Position numbers and translations under genes: made by a program. Below, piece after piece: positions 7,739 through 17,150 of a stretch of 64,000 nucleotides of DNA. Position 1 is the stretch's first letter. Each line of letters starts with the position of its first letter. The notes beneath the pieces were generated by a model. The model worked only from the letters and a program-made list of their open reading frames with translations, had not been told where the DNA came from and did no database searches. This DNA is from JAJPKK01 sp963747835 (GTDB lineage: Bacteria > Pseudomonadota > Alphaproteobacteria > Rhizobiales > Xanthobacteraceae), in NCBI GenBank assembly GCA_963747835.1, contig CAVVGO010000001.1, forward strand, positions 639,043 through 703,042, read 5' to 3'.

Positions 7739-8656
7739 TCACACCTTCTCGACGTCCGGGCGGCCGAGCAGGCCCTGGGGCAGGAAGATGAGCGTGACGG
7801 CCAGGATCGAGAACGCGGCGACGTCCTTATAGTCGATCGAGAAATAGGCCGACCACATGGTCTCGACGAGGCCGATCAGGAGCCCGCCGATGACCGCACC
7901 GGGCAGCGAGCCGATGCCGCCTAGCACCGCCGCCGTGAATGCCTTGACGCCGGGCGTGAAACCGTCGGCGAAGCTGACGACGCCGTAGTACATGAGATAC
8001 ATGGTGCCGGCGACGGCGGCGAGCGCGGCACCGATCACGAAGGTGATCGAGATGGTGCGGTCGACGTCGACGCCGAGCAGCGCCGCCATCTTCTGGTCCT
8101 GCTCGCAGGCGCGCTGAGCGCGGCCGAGCGAGGTGCGGCTCACGACGTACCAGAAGACCGCCAGCATCGCCGCGGTGACGATCCAGATCAGCAGTTGCCG
8201 GTAGGACAGCGTCACCTGGTAGCCGGGGCGCGACATCAGCACGAAATCGCCCTGCAGCAGCGGCGGGATCGACTTGTTGCGCGGGCCCTGGGCGACCTGG
8301 ACGAAATTCATCAGGAAGATCGACATGCCGATCGCCGAGATCAGCGGCGCGAGGCGGAACGAGCCGCGTAACGGCCGATACGCGAGCCGTTCGATGGTCC
8401 AGTTGACGAGCGAGGTCAGCGCCATGGCAACGACCAGTACGATAAGGAGCGCCGGCACCACCGATGTTATGCCGAGCCAGGCGGTGACGATGAGGAAGGT
8501 GACGAGCGCGATGAAAGCCGACACCATGAAGACGTCACCATGGGCGAAATTCACCATGCCGATGATGCCGAACACCATGGTGTAGCCGATGGCGATGAGG
8601 CCGTAGATCGCGCCCAGCGTCAGCCCGTTGATGAGTTGCTGGACGAATTCTTCCAT
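7739..8656 (-). CDS. livH: branched-chain amino acid type ABC transporter permease LivH
   Basis: 305 residues, hydrophobic throughout, with the LivH hallmarks QQLINGLTLGAIYGLIAIGYTM at the start, FGIIGMVNFAHGDVFM, GRAQRACEQDQKMAALLGVD (the ATPase contact loop) and AVLGGIGSLPGAVIGGLLIG near the end. First gene of the minus-strand liv operon; its promoter should lie in 8657-8862, shared with the divergent oxygenase gene. The gap of about 600 bases to livM, filled by a broken DUF559 gene and REPs, is unusual for a liv operon. Confidence 0.93.
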   Translation of the reverse strand: MEEFVQQLINGLTLGAIYGLIAIGYTMVFGIIGMVNFAHGDVFMVSAFIALVTFLIVTAWLGITSVVPALLIVLVVAMALTSLVNWTIERLAYRPLRGSFRLAPLISAIGMSIFLMNFVQVAQGPRNKSIPPLLQGDFVLMSRPGYQVTLSYRQLLIWIVTAAMLAVFWYVVSRTSLGRAQRACEQDQKMAALLGVDVDRTISITFVIGAALAAVAGTMYLMYYGVVSFADGFTPGVKAFTAAVLGGIGSLPGAVIGGLLIGLVETMWSAYFSIDYKDVAAFSILAVTLIFLPQGLLGRPDVEKV

Positions 8657-8862
8657 GCGTCTGCCGCGCCCGCCAATTGTCCGACCAAGCGAGTCTTAAC
8701 AGGGCGGTTGGTGAGCGGCAACGCTGGGGCGTCTTGCCGGTCGCGGGCACCGGGCGCTCGCAGGCAACGGCATTTGTTCCAGCAATCCCCGGTTTCGTGT
8801 CTTTCGCCTCCCGCTACGCCGCGCCAAATATCGCGGCAAAAACCGCAACCTGGAGGACCCCC

Positions 8863-10458
8863 ATGAGCCCGACGACTGGCCGGACCAAGGCCGAGGATTT
8901 TATCGGCGCACCGAACCGGCCGTTCACCGGCGCCGAATATCTCGAAAGCCTGCGCGACGGCCGCGAGATCTACATCTATGGCGAACGCGTCGCCGATGTC
9001 ACCACGCATCCGGCGTTCCGCAACGCCGCCCGCACCATCGCCAAGCTTTACGACGCCCTCCACGACCCCGCCACGAAGGACGCCCTGACCTGCCCGACCG
9101 ATACCGGCAATGGCGGCTTTACCCACAAATTCTTCCGCGTCGCCCGCACCCGCGAGGATTTGATCGGCCAGCGTGACGCCATCGCGACCTGGGCGCGCAT
9201 GTCCTATGGCTGGATGGGGCGCACGCCCGACTACAAGGCCTCGTTGATGAACACGCTCGGGGCCAATCACGCCTTCTACGAGAAGTTTTCCGCCAACGCG
9301 ATGACCTGGCACCGGCGCGCCCAGAACAGTGTGCTGTTCATGAACCATGCCATCGTCAATCCGCCGGTCGACCGCAGTAAGGCGGCCGACCAGGTCAAGG
9401 ACGTCTTCATCACCATCCAGAAGGAGACCGATGCCGGCATCTACGTCTCAGGCGCCAAGGTGGTGGCGACGTCGTCCGCGCTCACCCACTACAACTTCCT
9501 CGGCCAGAACGCCGCGATGCCGATCAACGATTCCGACCTCGCCGTGATGTTCATCGCACCCATGAACGCGCCGGGCGTGAAGCTGTTCTGCCGCGCCTCC
9601 TACGAATTGATGGCGAGCGTGATGGGCTCGCCGTTCGACTATCCGCTGTCGTCGCGGTTCGACGAGAACGACGCCATCTTCGTGTTCGACAACGTGCTGA
9701 TCCCGTGGGAGGACGTGCTGCTCCACCGCGACATCGAGAAGATCAAGATCTTCTATCCGCGCTCGGGCTTTCTCAATGGGTATCAATTCCAGGGCTGCAC
9801 GCGGCTAGCCGTCAAGCTCGACTTCATGGTGGGCATCATCGCCAAGGCGTTGCGTGCGACCGGCGCCGACGATTTCCGCGGCAATCAGGCGATGCTTGGC
9901 GAAGTGATCGCCTGGCGCAACCTGTTCTGGGCGATCTCGGACGCCATGGCGATGAATCCGGTGCCGTGGGTCGGCGATACCGTCCTGCCCAATGCGCAAT
10001 CGGGCGCGAGCTACCGAGTGTTCGCCGGCGACGCGTACGGCCGCATCAAGGAGATCGTGGAGAAGATCGTCGCCTCGGCGCTGATCTATCTGCCGTCCTC
10101 GACCAAGGATTTCGAAAATCCGGACATCGACCGGTATCTTGCCAAATATGTGCGTGGCTCCCACGGCATCGGCTACCGTGAGCGCATCAAGATCATGAAG
10201 CTGCTGTGGGACGCGGTCGGCACCGAGTTCGGTGGGCGTCATGAACTCTATGAGATGAACTATGCCGGCAATCACGAGGACATCCGCATCCAGGCGATGT
10301 GGAACGCGCGCGGTTCGGGCGCGCTCGATAAGATGATCGCACTCGCCGACGCCTGTATGGCCGATTACGACGAGAGCGGCTGGACCGGGAAGACCTGGGT
10401 CAATCCGGACGACGTGTCCTGGCTTGGTCACGGGGCCGGCGCGCGCGCTGCGGAGTAG
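8863..10458 (+). CDS. hpaB: 4-hydroxyphenylacetate 3-monooxygenase family oxygenase (HpaB-type)
   Basis: 531 residues from ATG 8863, preceded by GGAGGA at 8852-8857; a longer upstream frame is not needed. It belongs to the FADH2-using HpaB / pyoluteorin-type hydroxylase family (acyl-CoA-dehydrogenase-like fold). Recognisable blocks are LESLRDGREIYIYGERV near the N-terminus, TWHRRAQNSVLFMNHAIVNPP, SSRFDENDAIFVFDNVLIPW and GHEDIRIQ-type C-terminal helix residues. Such enzymes put a hydroxyl ortho to a phenol with flavin from a separate reductase. The likely partner is the flavin reductase at 12193, and the AraC regulator at 13325 may control it. The actual phenolic substrate is not certain. Confidence 0.88.
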   Translation: MSPTTGRTKAEDFIGAPNRPFTGAEYLESLRDGREIYIYGERVADVTTHPAFRNAARTIAKLYDALHDPATKDALTCPTDTGNGGFTHKFFRVARTREDLIGQRDAIATWARMSYGWMGRTPDYKASLMNTLGANHAFYEKFSANAMTWHRRAQNSVLFMNHAIVNPPVDRSKAADQVKDVFITIQKETDAGIYVSGAKVVATSSALTHYNFLGQNAAMPINDSDLAVMFIAPMNAPGVKLFCRASYELMASVMGSPFDYPLSSRFDENDAIFVFDNVLIPWEDVLLHRDIEKIKIFYPRSGFLNGYQFQGCTRLAVKLDFMVGIIAKALRATGADDFRGNQAMLGEVIAWRNLFWAISDAMAMNPVPWVGDTVLPNAQSGASYRVFAGDAYGRIKEIVEKIVASALIYLPSSTKDFENPDIDRYLAKYVRGSHGIGYRERIKIMKLLWDAVGTEFGGRHELYEMNYAGNHEDIRIQAMWNARGSGALDKMIALADACMADYDESGWTGKTWVNPDDVSWLGHGAGARAAE

Positions 10459-10595
10459 GGCGTCCGGGCGCTTCCGTGGGAGCCACGGACCCGCTAATGT
10501 TCGTGGCATCGAAGCCACGGCGACTCCGGTCGTACGCCTTCGCGACGTCGGGCCGATCGGCCGGTGGACCAAAGACAACTTCACACAGGGCCGGG

Positions 10596-11405
10596 ATGTT
10601 CGCCGATAGCCGCATCGTCACGACGCCATTCCCACCATGGCTTTCGCGCGCCGCGTTTGCCGGCTTGGCGATGACGGCGTTTTCCAGCGCGGCACTTGCA
10701 TACCGTCCGTTCGATGGCACCGACGCCGACGTCGCGAAACTTGGCGACATGGAGGTCGAATTGGCGCCCGCCGACGTGGTGCGCGAGCGTTCGCTGTCGA
10801 CCGTGATTGCGCCGTTCACGATCCTCAATTTCGGAATAGCGCCGGGATGGGAAGCGGTTTTTTCCGGACAAGGCCAGTTTCCCCAATTCCAGTCGGACGA
10901 CCCTTCCAGCATCGGGAACGTGAGTGCGTTCCTCAAACATGTCGTACGTCCAGGCGTCTTGCAGGACCAGAGCGGGCCAAGCGTTGCGGTCGAGTTCGGG
11001 CCGCTACTGCCCGGCTTTCGTGCCGATGAGGGCTATGGGGCGCACTTGGCGGGAATCGTGAGCCAGCGTTGGGATTGGGGAACGGTTCACTGGAACTTGC
11101 AGGCCGAATACAGTCGCGACCACCATCCTGACGCGTTCGCCGGCGCCATCATCGAGGGGCCGGAAAAGTGGAAAGTGCGGCCAGTGGCGGAGTTCTATTA
11201 CGACAACGAGATCGGGGTTTCGCGCACTCTATCCGCGTTGGTCGGCGCGATCTGGCAAGTGCGCGAGGACCTCGCCTTCGATGTGGCGATCCGGCATGCG
11301 ATCGTGACCGACAACGGGTCGAATTGGCATCCGGTGGATGAAATCCGCGCCGGCATCACGTTCGGGTTTCCGATGTCGATATTCAGCGCGGGCAGGCGCA
11401 CCTGA
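10596..11405 (+). CDS. exported hypothetical protein
   Basis: 269 residues. The N-terminus has a positively charged head then a hydrophobic run ending FSSAALA before YRPFDG, a good signal peptide. The mature part has alternating aromatic and polar residues (EFYYDNEIG, WHPVDEIRAGITFGF) as in outer-membrane beta-barrels. Homologues I recall are described only as hypothetical or transporter-like. It follows hpaB by 137 bases on the same strand, so it could be a porin-like partner in substrate uptake, but this is a guess from position. Confidence 0.62.
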   Translation: MFADSRIVTTPFPPWLSRAAFAGLAMTAFSSAALAYRPFDGTDADVAKLGDMEVELAPADVVRERSLSTVIAPFTILNFGIAPGWEAVFSGQGQFPQFQSDDPSSIGNVSAFLKHVVRPGVLQDQSGPSVAVEFGPLLPGFRADEGYGAHLAGIVSQRWDWGTVHWNLQAEYSRDHHPDAFAGAIIEGPEKWKVRPVAEFYYDNEIGVSRTLSALVGAIWQVREDLAFDVAIRHAIVTDNGSNWHPVDEIRAGITFGFPMSIFSAGRRT

Positions 11406-11432
11406 TCGGATCGGCGGCCGAAGAAACCTCCG

Positions 11433-11837
11433 TCACTTTAGCCGCGTGAGTTCATCGCCGCCGCATATCCCGAGCGCGCAGCCTTCAACCCTGATGCTCG
11501 ATGGGCCGAGTTCAATCAGGTTGCCCGGATAGGTCATTCCGTCGTCATCGTTGTAGAGCCGACCGCTCCACTTGCCGGCGCCGTTCGGCTGCATGGAAAT
11601 CAATGTCTCGACGCCGACCAGGGGGCGGTTGCGTTTCGCCGGATCGGCGTTGTTCTTGTCCGTCATGTTTCGCTGACTGGATTGTGCAATGAAGCCGCAT
11701 AAATTTCGGCCGCAGGCGCTGATCCTGATCTTTGCCCCGTCCTTCGCAAGCCAGAGGCCGACCGGCGACGAGAAGCCGGGTGCGCCGCTCGCGATGAACG
11801 CGGCCGCGGAAAGTGCTGCCAGCAGCAGTTTTTTCAT
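11433..11837 (-). CDS. DUF2147 domain-containing exported protein
   Basis: 134 residues from MKKLLLAAL, with a signal peptide ending near APGFSSP. The mature domain matches DUF2147: VGLWLAKDGAKIRISACGRNLCG, then DPAKRNRPLVGVETL and WSGRLYNDDDGMTYPG. Two cysteine pairs suggest disulphides in the periplasm. Family members are small periplasmic beta-barrels of unproven function. Confidence 0.85.
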   Translation of the reverse strand: MKKLLLAALSAAAFIASGAPGFSSPVGLWLAKDGAKIRISACGRNLCGFIAQSSQRNMTDKNNADPAKRNRPLVGVETLISMQPNGAGKWSGRLYNDDDGMTYPGNLIELGPSSIRVEGCALGICGGDELTRLK

Positions 11838-12192
11838 GGATGCCCCGTATGCGGATATCATTTAGTCCGAACGTTACGAATTCGCAGCAAAGAGGTCGGC
11901 GACGGTAAGCTCAAATCCGGTTTGGATTCGATGCCCGGTAATGTTGTTCCAACGCGTGTTGACGGAAGCCTCGTTGCCAACCGCGTGGTGTCGCAACGGC
12001 GTGCCCGAAGATGGAGTCAGGACTAGCATTTCGAACCGGCGGAGGTGGTAGCAATTGGGCAACACCCGGTTGGAAAAGCGCGGGCTGGTCTCCCGTGTCG
12101 CCGCGGCCACAACTGCATCGTCGCGACGCATCGCGTGTCTGGCATGCGATTCGGAGCTCCCGTCGGGCTCGTCGATGTATTATCGTTGACAC
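11838..12192. other. intergenic, no gene seen
   Basis: About 350 bases between divergent genes. Short minus-strand frames occur but have no family features and no ribosome site. It must hold promoters for the DUF2147 gene and the flavin reductase. Confidence 0.4.
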
Positions 12193-12747
12193 ATGAGTTG
12201 GAGCGAACAACGACCCGACGACGCCATGGCGGGCGCCTTCGAGGCGATCGGCCCGGACCCGGTGACAACTGTCGCGGCGCCATTGTTTCGCGAAGCCATG
12301 AGCCGGCTCGGTGCCGCTGTTCACGTGGTGACCACGGCCGGGGTGGGCGGCAAGACCGGCTTTACGGCGACCGCTGTGTGCTCGGTGTCCGACGGGCCGC
12401 CGACGCTTCTGGTCTGCCTCAATCGCAAAAGCCAGGGCGGCCCGATCCTGCGGGAAAACAAGGTGTTCTGCGTTAATACGCTGGGCGCCGATTGCGAGGC
12501 TATCGCGGATGTCTTCGCCGGTCGTACCGGCGCCGTGATGGCGGAGCGCTTCGCCACCGGACTATGGTCCACCTTGAAGACCGGCGCGCCGGTGCTGACC
12601 ACGGCGGTGGTTGCCTTCGACTGCCGCGTCGTGGAGATCAAGGCGGTGGCGAGCCACAATGTCATCTTCGGCGCAGTCGAGGATATCCGGCTGGGTCCCC
12701 CGGGAGCGGCGCTTGTCTATCATGACAGATTGTATAAGCGCGTCTAA
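12193..12747 (+). CDS. hpaC: flavin reductase domain protein (HpaC-type)
   Basis: 184 residues. The core AMSRLGAAVHVVTTAG, GFTATAVCSVSDGPPTLLVCLNR, NKVFCVNTL and HNVIFGAVEDIR is the flavin_reduct split-barrel of HpaC and relatives. It makes reduced flavin from NAD(P)H for a two-component monooxygenase, most simply the HpaB-type protein at 8863. No clear Shine-Dalgarno precedes ATG 12193; ATG 12226 is an alternative, and either would leave the domain whole. The roughly 40-residue N-terminal lead before the domain is weakly conserved. Confidence 0.88.
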   Translation: MSWSEQRPDDAMAGAFEAIGPDPVTTVAAPLFREAMSRLGAAVHVVTTAGVGGKTGFTATAVCSVSDGPPTLLVCLNRKSQGGPILRENKVFCVNTLGADCEAIADVFAGRTGAVMAERFATGLWSTLKTGAPVLTTAVVAFDCRVVEIKAVASHNVIFGAVEDIRLGPPGAALVYHDRLYKRV

Positions 12748-13008
12748 CCAACGATTTTCAATCGTTCACAGCAGCGCGACAATTGAATTAATTTGTGAGC
12801 CCTGATTGAGACACTGTAGAGCAAGCCATCGATGTGGTGAATTGTTGTTCGTGCCTCTATTTTAGAGGGTCAATGTTTGATTTTTTGTGCAAGGCGGTAA
12901 GTCATTCAGGTCTTTGTCTATTTGGGCTTTTGTGATCTTACGGAAGTTTTCGAACCTTTCGCCCCGCTATTTGTTTTGTCCACGGGACTGGGCAATTGGA
13001 GAGTGACA

Positions 13009-13203
13009 ATGAGCCAGAATCCGCAGAACCCGGGTCAGAACCAAAACCCGGGTCATCAGGACGATGATCAACGTCGACAACAGCAACAGGGCGGGCAGAA
13101 ACCCGGCCAGCAGCAGGGCGGCGGTCAGAAGCCTGGCCAGCAGAACCAGAATCCCGGCCAGGGCGGCCAGGGCGGTCAACATGGCGGCGACCGCGGTCGC
13201 TGA
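13009..13203 (+). CDS. 64-residue Gln/Gly/Asn-rich low-complexity protein
   Basis: ATG 13009 has GGAGAG at 12998-13003 and the frame ends at TGA just before a strong terminator, so this is a self-contained gene. Almost the whole protein is Q, G, N, P, with a few D and R (NPGQNQNPG, GGQKPGQQ repeated). It has no signal peptide, no hydrophobic core and no cysteine, and should be disordered. Similar short Q/G-rich proteins occur in Bradyrhizobium as I recall, with no known role. A 260-base AT-richer leader precedes it. Confidence 0.7.
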   Translation: MSQNPQNPGQNQNPGHQDDDQRRQQQQGGQKPGQQQGGGQKPGQQNQNPGQGGQGGQHGGDRGR

Positions 13204-13226
13204 CGCCCCCGATAACGCAAATTGCG

Positions 13227-13254
13227 CAAAACCCCGTCGAAAGGCGGGGTTTTG
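13227..13254 (+). terminator. Rho-independent terminator
   Basis: CAAAACCCCG (13227-13236) and CGGGGTTTTG (13245-13254) form a perfect 10-bp stem with an 8-base loop, the T-run being part of the 3' arm. It stands 24 bases after the stop of the Q-rich gene and before the AraC gene. Confidence 0.85.
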
Positions 13255-13324
13255 TCGTTGAGCACCGACAGCAGTTCGGTGTCCCTTGATTCATGCCGTT
13301 CCAAAATGCGCTAGACTGCCCGCC

Positions 13325-14218
13325 ATGCCGCGCAGTTCCGCCCTGCCTTTGTTCCACCTCTACGGCGATCCGCCGGACGACCAGGCGTTCGACTTCGTCC
13401 ATATCGAAACCATCTCGTCGCGCTCGTCGATCCACGACTGGACGATCCGGGCGCACCGTCACCGCAATCTGTTCCAGATTCTGCTGATCGCGCGGGGCGG
13501 GGGCGAGATGACGTTCGAAGCCCAGGCGATCCCGTTCCAGGCGCCGGCCGCGATCATCGTGCCAGCGACGACCGCGCACGGCTTTCGCTTTCGTCCCGAG
13601 GCGACCGAGGGCTGGGTCCTGACGTTTACCGAGGACGTTGCGCGTGCCCTTGGGGAGCGATCGGGAGAGGCCATCTCCGGCCTGCGTGCGCTCGCCGCCG
13701 ATCCGGTGGTGCCGATTTCGGGCGAAGCCGAGGTCGAGCGCATCGGCCGGCTGTGCGCCGATCTCCACGAGGAGCGCTTTGTCGCGCGCGAGGGTTACCG
13801 TTTCGCCATGCGGGGCTACCTTGCCCTCATCGCCATCGCGGTTGCGCGCCTCGCGGCGAGCCGCGCCCGCACAGGCGCCGCAACCCTGATGCCGGCCGAC
13901 CCGACCGTCGATGCGCTGCGCTATCTCGTCGAGGAGCATTTCCGTAAGGAGCGCCAGCTGTCCTTCTACGCCGGCAAACTTGCCATGACGCCGGACCGCC
14001 TCAACGATCATGTCAAGCGCGCGGCCGGCGTGACCGCCGGACACCTGGTCCGCCAGCGCGTGCTCACCGAAGCCAAGCGCCAACTCGTCTTCACCAATCA
14101 GCCGATCCACGAGATTGCCTACGATCTCACCTTCGCGGACCCGTCGCATTTCGCCCGCTTCTTCCGCAAGCAGACCGGCACCACGCCGCAGGCGTTCCGC
14201 GACCGCGGCGGCGGATGA
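13325..14218 (+). CDS. AraC-family transcriptional regulator (HpaA/PobR-like)
   Basis: 297 residues from MPRSSALPLFHLYGD. The N-terminal half is a cupin-type sensing domain (RAHRHRNLFQILLIARGGGEM, IVPATTAHGFRF) and the C-terminal 100 residues are an AraC double helix-turn-helix ending FADPSHFARFFRKQTGTTPQAFR. The form matches activators of 4-hydroxyphenylacetate or 4-hydroxybenzoate oxygenase genes. It lies near the hpaB/hpaC-like and pca genes, so regulation of one of these is likely but not shown. Confidence 0.86.
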   Translation: MPRSSALPLFHLYGDPPDDQAFDFVHIETISSRSSIHDWTIRAHRHRNLFQILLIARGGGEMTFEAQAIPFQAPAAIIVPATTAHGFRFRPEATEGWVLTFTEDVARALGERSGEAISGLRALAADPVVPISGEAEVERIGRLCADLHEERFVAREGYRFAMRGYLALIAIAVARLAASRARTGAATLMPADPTVDALRYLVEEHFRKERQLSFYAGKLAMTPDRLNDHVKRAAGVTAGHLVRQRVLTEAKRQLVFTNQPIHEIAYDLTFADPSHFARFFRKQTGTTPQAFRDRGGG

Positions 14219-14220
14219 TC

Positions 14221-15115
14221 TCATCCGCCGGTCATGTCCTGGGGCGTGAACGAGAGATCGATCACCTGCCACTCCTTGTATTTGTCCGCCGGCAGCATGG
14301 TGTAGGGCTGACATTTGCGCAGCGCGTTGATCGCGCTCTCCATCAGGGCCGGGCCCTTCACCGATGCGCTCGCCTCGATCACGACCGGCGTCGATGCCAA
14401 CGTGCCGTCGGGCTTCAGGCTCACTCGCAGCACGATGCGGACCTTGTCGTCCGGCGAAAGTCCGGTCGGTAGAATCGAGCACGTTTTCAAACGCTCCCGG
14501 AACGCCGTCTGGTTGTCGCTCCCGATATTGGCGGAGTCATAGGCTGGGGCGTCGAAAGCGCCGCCGAGCTGACCACCCGGAAGGGCAACGGGCATGCCGA
14601 ACATGTTGGGGAAAACATGCTCCGTCTTGTCGGGCGCCATGACCGCAGCCGGTGGGGGTTGTGGCGGCTCGGGCAGGCCCGGCGGGGTGGGGGGTGCCGC
14701 TGCGGCCTGACGGACGTTGCGTGCCGGATTGGGGCGCTGCGCCTGCGATGGAGTTGGTGCCTGCGGCGAAGCTTGTGCCGGTGCGGTTTTGGGCGTCTGG
14801 GGCGCAGCCTTTTGGTCCGGCGGCTGGGGTCCGGCCGGCGGGATGAGATTGAAGGGCGCGGCCTGCGCGGCGGACAGGCCGAAGCTGTCGGGGGGAGTCC
14901 TGGGCGGCTTGGTTTCAACCTTGGGCGGAGTTCTCAGGCGGCGGCGGAACCTCGGGCGCAGCCTGGGCCATCTCGTCGGGCGTCACGATGTCCACCGTGA
15001 TCGCCTCGGCAGGGGACGAATCGAACGGATTCGCTCCTGCGTAGAGCAGGCCCACCAGCAGGGCCACCACGTGGCCGCAGATGGATATGACGAAGCCGGC
15101 GCGCATCAGCCCCAA
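14221..15115 (-). pseudogene. TonB/TolA-like protein, interrupted by a +1 frameshift
   Basis: From 15115 the frame gives an N-terminal membrane anchor (MRAGFVISICGHVVALLVGL), then AVDIVTPDEMAQ-like and PPPPE, and runs into TGA at 14915. Dropping one A from GAACTC (14928-14933, minus strand) restores a frame that continues TPPKVETKPPRTPPDSFG, a long Pro/Ala/Gln linker and a C-terminal domain ending KYKEWQVIDLSFTPQ at 14221. The whole, about 298 residues, has the anchor, periplasmic linker and C-domain of TonB/TolA proteins. The error lies in a GANTC site, so the gene is probably intact in the organism. Confidence 0.8.
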
Positions 15116-15233
15116 TCGTCCTGGTCAAGAAATCTGCCGCCATACGGGCCCACGAGCATACCGGCTGATGCGACCGAATGTTCACGTTTCTTGCAATTCC
15201 AGCGCCCGTAACCCGGCCGTGAGGCGGCGGTGC

Positions 15234-15623
15234 TCAGCGCTTAGCGGCAAGCTCCGCCACGACCGCACCGGCTTCCCGGAACGCGTGGTTACCGGCCGGT
15301 GCGCCGCAATAAGCCGCCTGCTGCAGAATGATCTCCTTGATGTCGTCCACCGTGAAACCGCCGACGCCGAGCGCCGCGCGCACGTGCAGGCTGAACTCCT
15401 CCCAGCGGCCGAGCGCCATCATGGTGCCGATGACGAGGATGCGTCGGGTGCGCTCGTTGAAATGCGGCCGCGTCCAGATGTCACCCCAGGGCGAGCGGGT
15501 GATCATGGCCTGGAACTCGGCATTGAAGTCGGTCTTGTTCGCCTCGGCGCGGTCGACCCACGCGTTGCCCAGCACCTTGCGGCGCATCGCCATGCCCTCG
15601 GCGTAGCGTTCCGTCTCGTCCAT
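15234..15623 (-). CDS. pcaC: 4-carboxymuconolactone decarboxylase
   Basis: 129 residues of the PcaC/CMD family (AhpD-like fold). Typical segments are RRKVLGNAWVDRAEANKTDF, PWGDIWTRPHFNERTR, and HVRAALGVGGFTVDDIKEIILQQAAYCGAPAGNHAFR. The enzyme turns 4-carboxymuconolactone into 3-oxoadipate enol-lactone in the protocatechuate branch of the beta-ketoadipate pathway. It follows pcaD by 30 bases on the same strand, and so the two form an operon fragment. Other pca genes are not in this window. Confidence 0.93.
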   Translation of the reverse strand: MDETERYAEGMAMRRKVLGNAWVDRAEANKTDFNAEFQAMITRSPWGDIWTRPHFNERTRRILVIGTMMALGRWEEFSLHVRAALGVGGFTVDDIKEIILQQAAYCGAPAGNHAFREAGAVVAELAAKR

Positions 15624-15653
15624 GGATGCCTCCCTGCTACGACGCGCTTTAGT

Positions 15654-16437
15654 CTACTTCGACGTCAAGAAACCGAGCACCTCGGCAGTGAAATCGGAGG
15701 CCTGCTCGACGTTGGAAATGTGGCCGGCATCGAGAATCGTAAGGGCGGCTCCCGGAATGCGGGCGCGGATGTATTCGGCGGCCTCCACCGGCGTCGCCAC
15801 GTCGTGGCGGCCCGCGACGATCAGGGTGGGCGCCTTGATGCGGGCAAGAATGTCGCGATGGTCCATGTCACGGACGGCCTCGCAATTGGCGATGAAGCCG
15901 GCAGCCGGAGTCGTTATCATCATGGCCTTCACGCGCGCGACGGCGGCGGGCTCCTGCTCGATGAAATCCCTTGGTGAACCACCGCAACATCATGGCGTCC
16001 GCGAGTGATGCGACCCCATTCTGGCGCACCAGCGCGATGCGCTCGTTCCACGGCTCCTTGACGGGGTAATAGCAGGAGGTGCTGGACAGCACGAGCCGCC
16101 GGACGCGGTCGGGCGCGTTGGCGCCAAGCCATTGCCCCACCATGCCGCCCATCGATAAACCGCACCAGTCGATCTTCTCGATGCCGAGGCGATCAAGAAT
16201 GCCAAGCACGTCGCGGCCGAGGCGCTCCATCGAATAGGGGCCCGGCGGCACCGCCGACTTGCCGTGGCCGCGGCGATCGTATCGGATGAGCCGGAAGTGC
16301 TCGATGAACGGCTCCACCTGGGGGTCCCACATGCGGAGCGTGGTACCGAGCGAGTTCGACAGCATCAACGCCGGCGCGTCCGGCGGTCCTTCGACCTCCA
16401 CATTGAGCTGACAGCCATCCACTTCGATCAACGCCAT
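15654..16437 (-). pseudogene. pcaD: 3-oxoadipate enol-lactonase, interrupted by a +1 frameshift
   Basis: An alpha/beta hydrolase of about 260 residues split over two frames. The first (from 16437) has LIRYDRRGHGKS, the nucleophile elbow GLSMGGMVG, and LVLSSTSCYYP and runs to RWFTKGF; the second gives IEQEPAAVARVKAMM, PTLIVAGRHDVATP with the catalytic Asp, and ILDAGHISNVEQ with the His. Removing one T from GATTTC (15963-15968) joins them exactly. The enzyme hydrolyses 3-oxoadipate enol-lactone, the step after PcaC. The shift is at a GANTC site, so a base-calling error is more likely than decay. Confidence 0.88.
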
Positions 16438-16700
16438 TGTACACCTCCTTGCCCACTCATGACGGTCCGCACGGAAGTGTCATCGTCTGTCCGCATCGCC
16501 GCCGCCCACTCTCAATCCCCTGCTTATCGAGCTACGACGCCTGCGCCAACGGCCCTTTTCATCGCGTTGGCGAGCATATAAGTGCTAGGGGTCGTTCATG
16601 AGGAGGGGAGGTGGGTGAAGGTGGATGATAGAGAATGGAATTTGAGAGAGGGTGGAGGTTTGGGATGAGGTTTGGTGGTTCGGCTACCGGAGACTGCACA

Positions 16701-17150
16701 ATGGCGATGACGATGAATGGCGAGGTCCAGCTCGCGGCGACCCGCGAGGTGGTGTGGGCGAAGCTCAACGACGCCACGGTGCTTAAGCAGTGCATTCCGG
16801 GATGCGAAGAGCTCGATATGAGTTCGCCCACGGAATTCCAGGCGGTCGCCACCATCAAGGTCGGCCCCGTCAAGGCCAAGTTCAAGGGAAAGGTCCACCT
16901 CACCGACATGGATCCGCCCAACGGTTACAAGATTTCCGGCGAAGGCGAGGGCGGTGTGGCAGGGTTCGCCAAGGGCGCGGCGACCGTCAAGCTCACCGAC
17001 AAGGATGGTGGCACGCTGCTCAGTTATGACGTTGAATCCCAGATCGGCGGCAAGCTCGCCCAACTCGGCCAACGCTTGGTGCAGGGCACCGCGAAGAAGC
17101 TCGCCGACGATTTCTTCTCCAAGTTCGCGGCGGCAGTCGCGACCGGTTGA
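16701..17150 (+). CDS. coxG: CoxG-like SRPBCC protein
   Basis: 149 residues starting at ATG 16701, with GGAG at 16689-16692. The pattern MNGEVQLAATREVVWAKLND, LKQCIPGCEEL, VGPVKAKFKGKV, GEGEGGVAGFAKGAA and SYDVESQIGGKLAQLGQR is the CoxG family (SRPBCC fold, DUF1857-like). In CO-dehydrogenase clusters CoxG recruits the enzyme to the membrane. Here it stands 260 bases before coxS/coxM, which supports a link with a molybdenum hydroxylase of the xanthine dehydrogenase class. Confidence 0.87.
   Translation: MAMTMNGEVQLAATREVVWAKLNDATVLKQCIPGCEELDMSSPTEFQAVATIKVGPVKAKFKGKVHLTDMDPPNGYKISGEGEGGVAGFAKGAATVKLTDKDGGTLLSYDVESQIGGKLAQLGQRLVQGTAKKLADDFFSKFAAAVATG

Noticed and set aside
11874..12324. Minus-strand frames upstream of the flavin reductase
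   Set aside because: Overlap the reductase start and show no recognisable domain.
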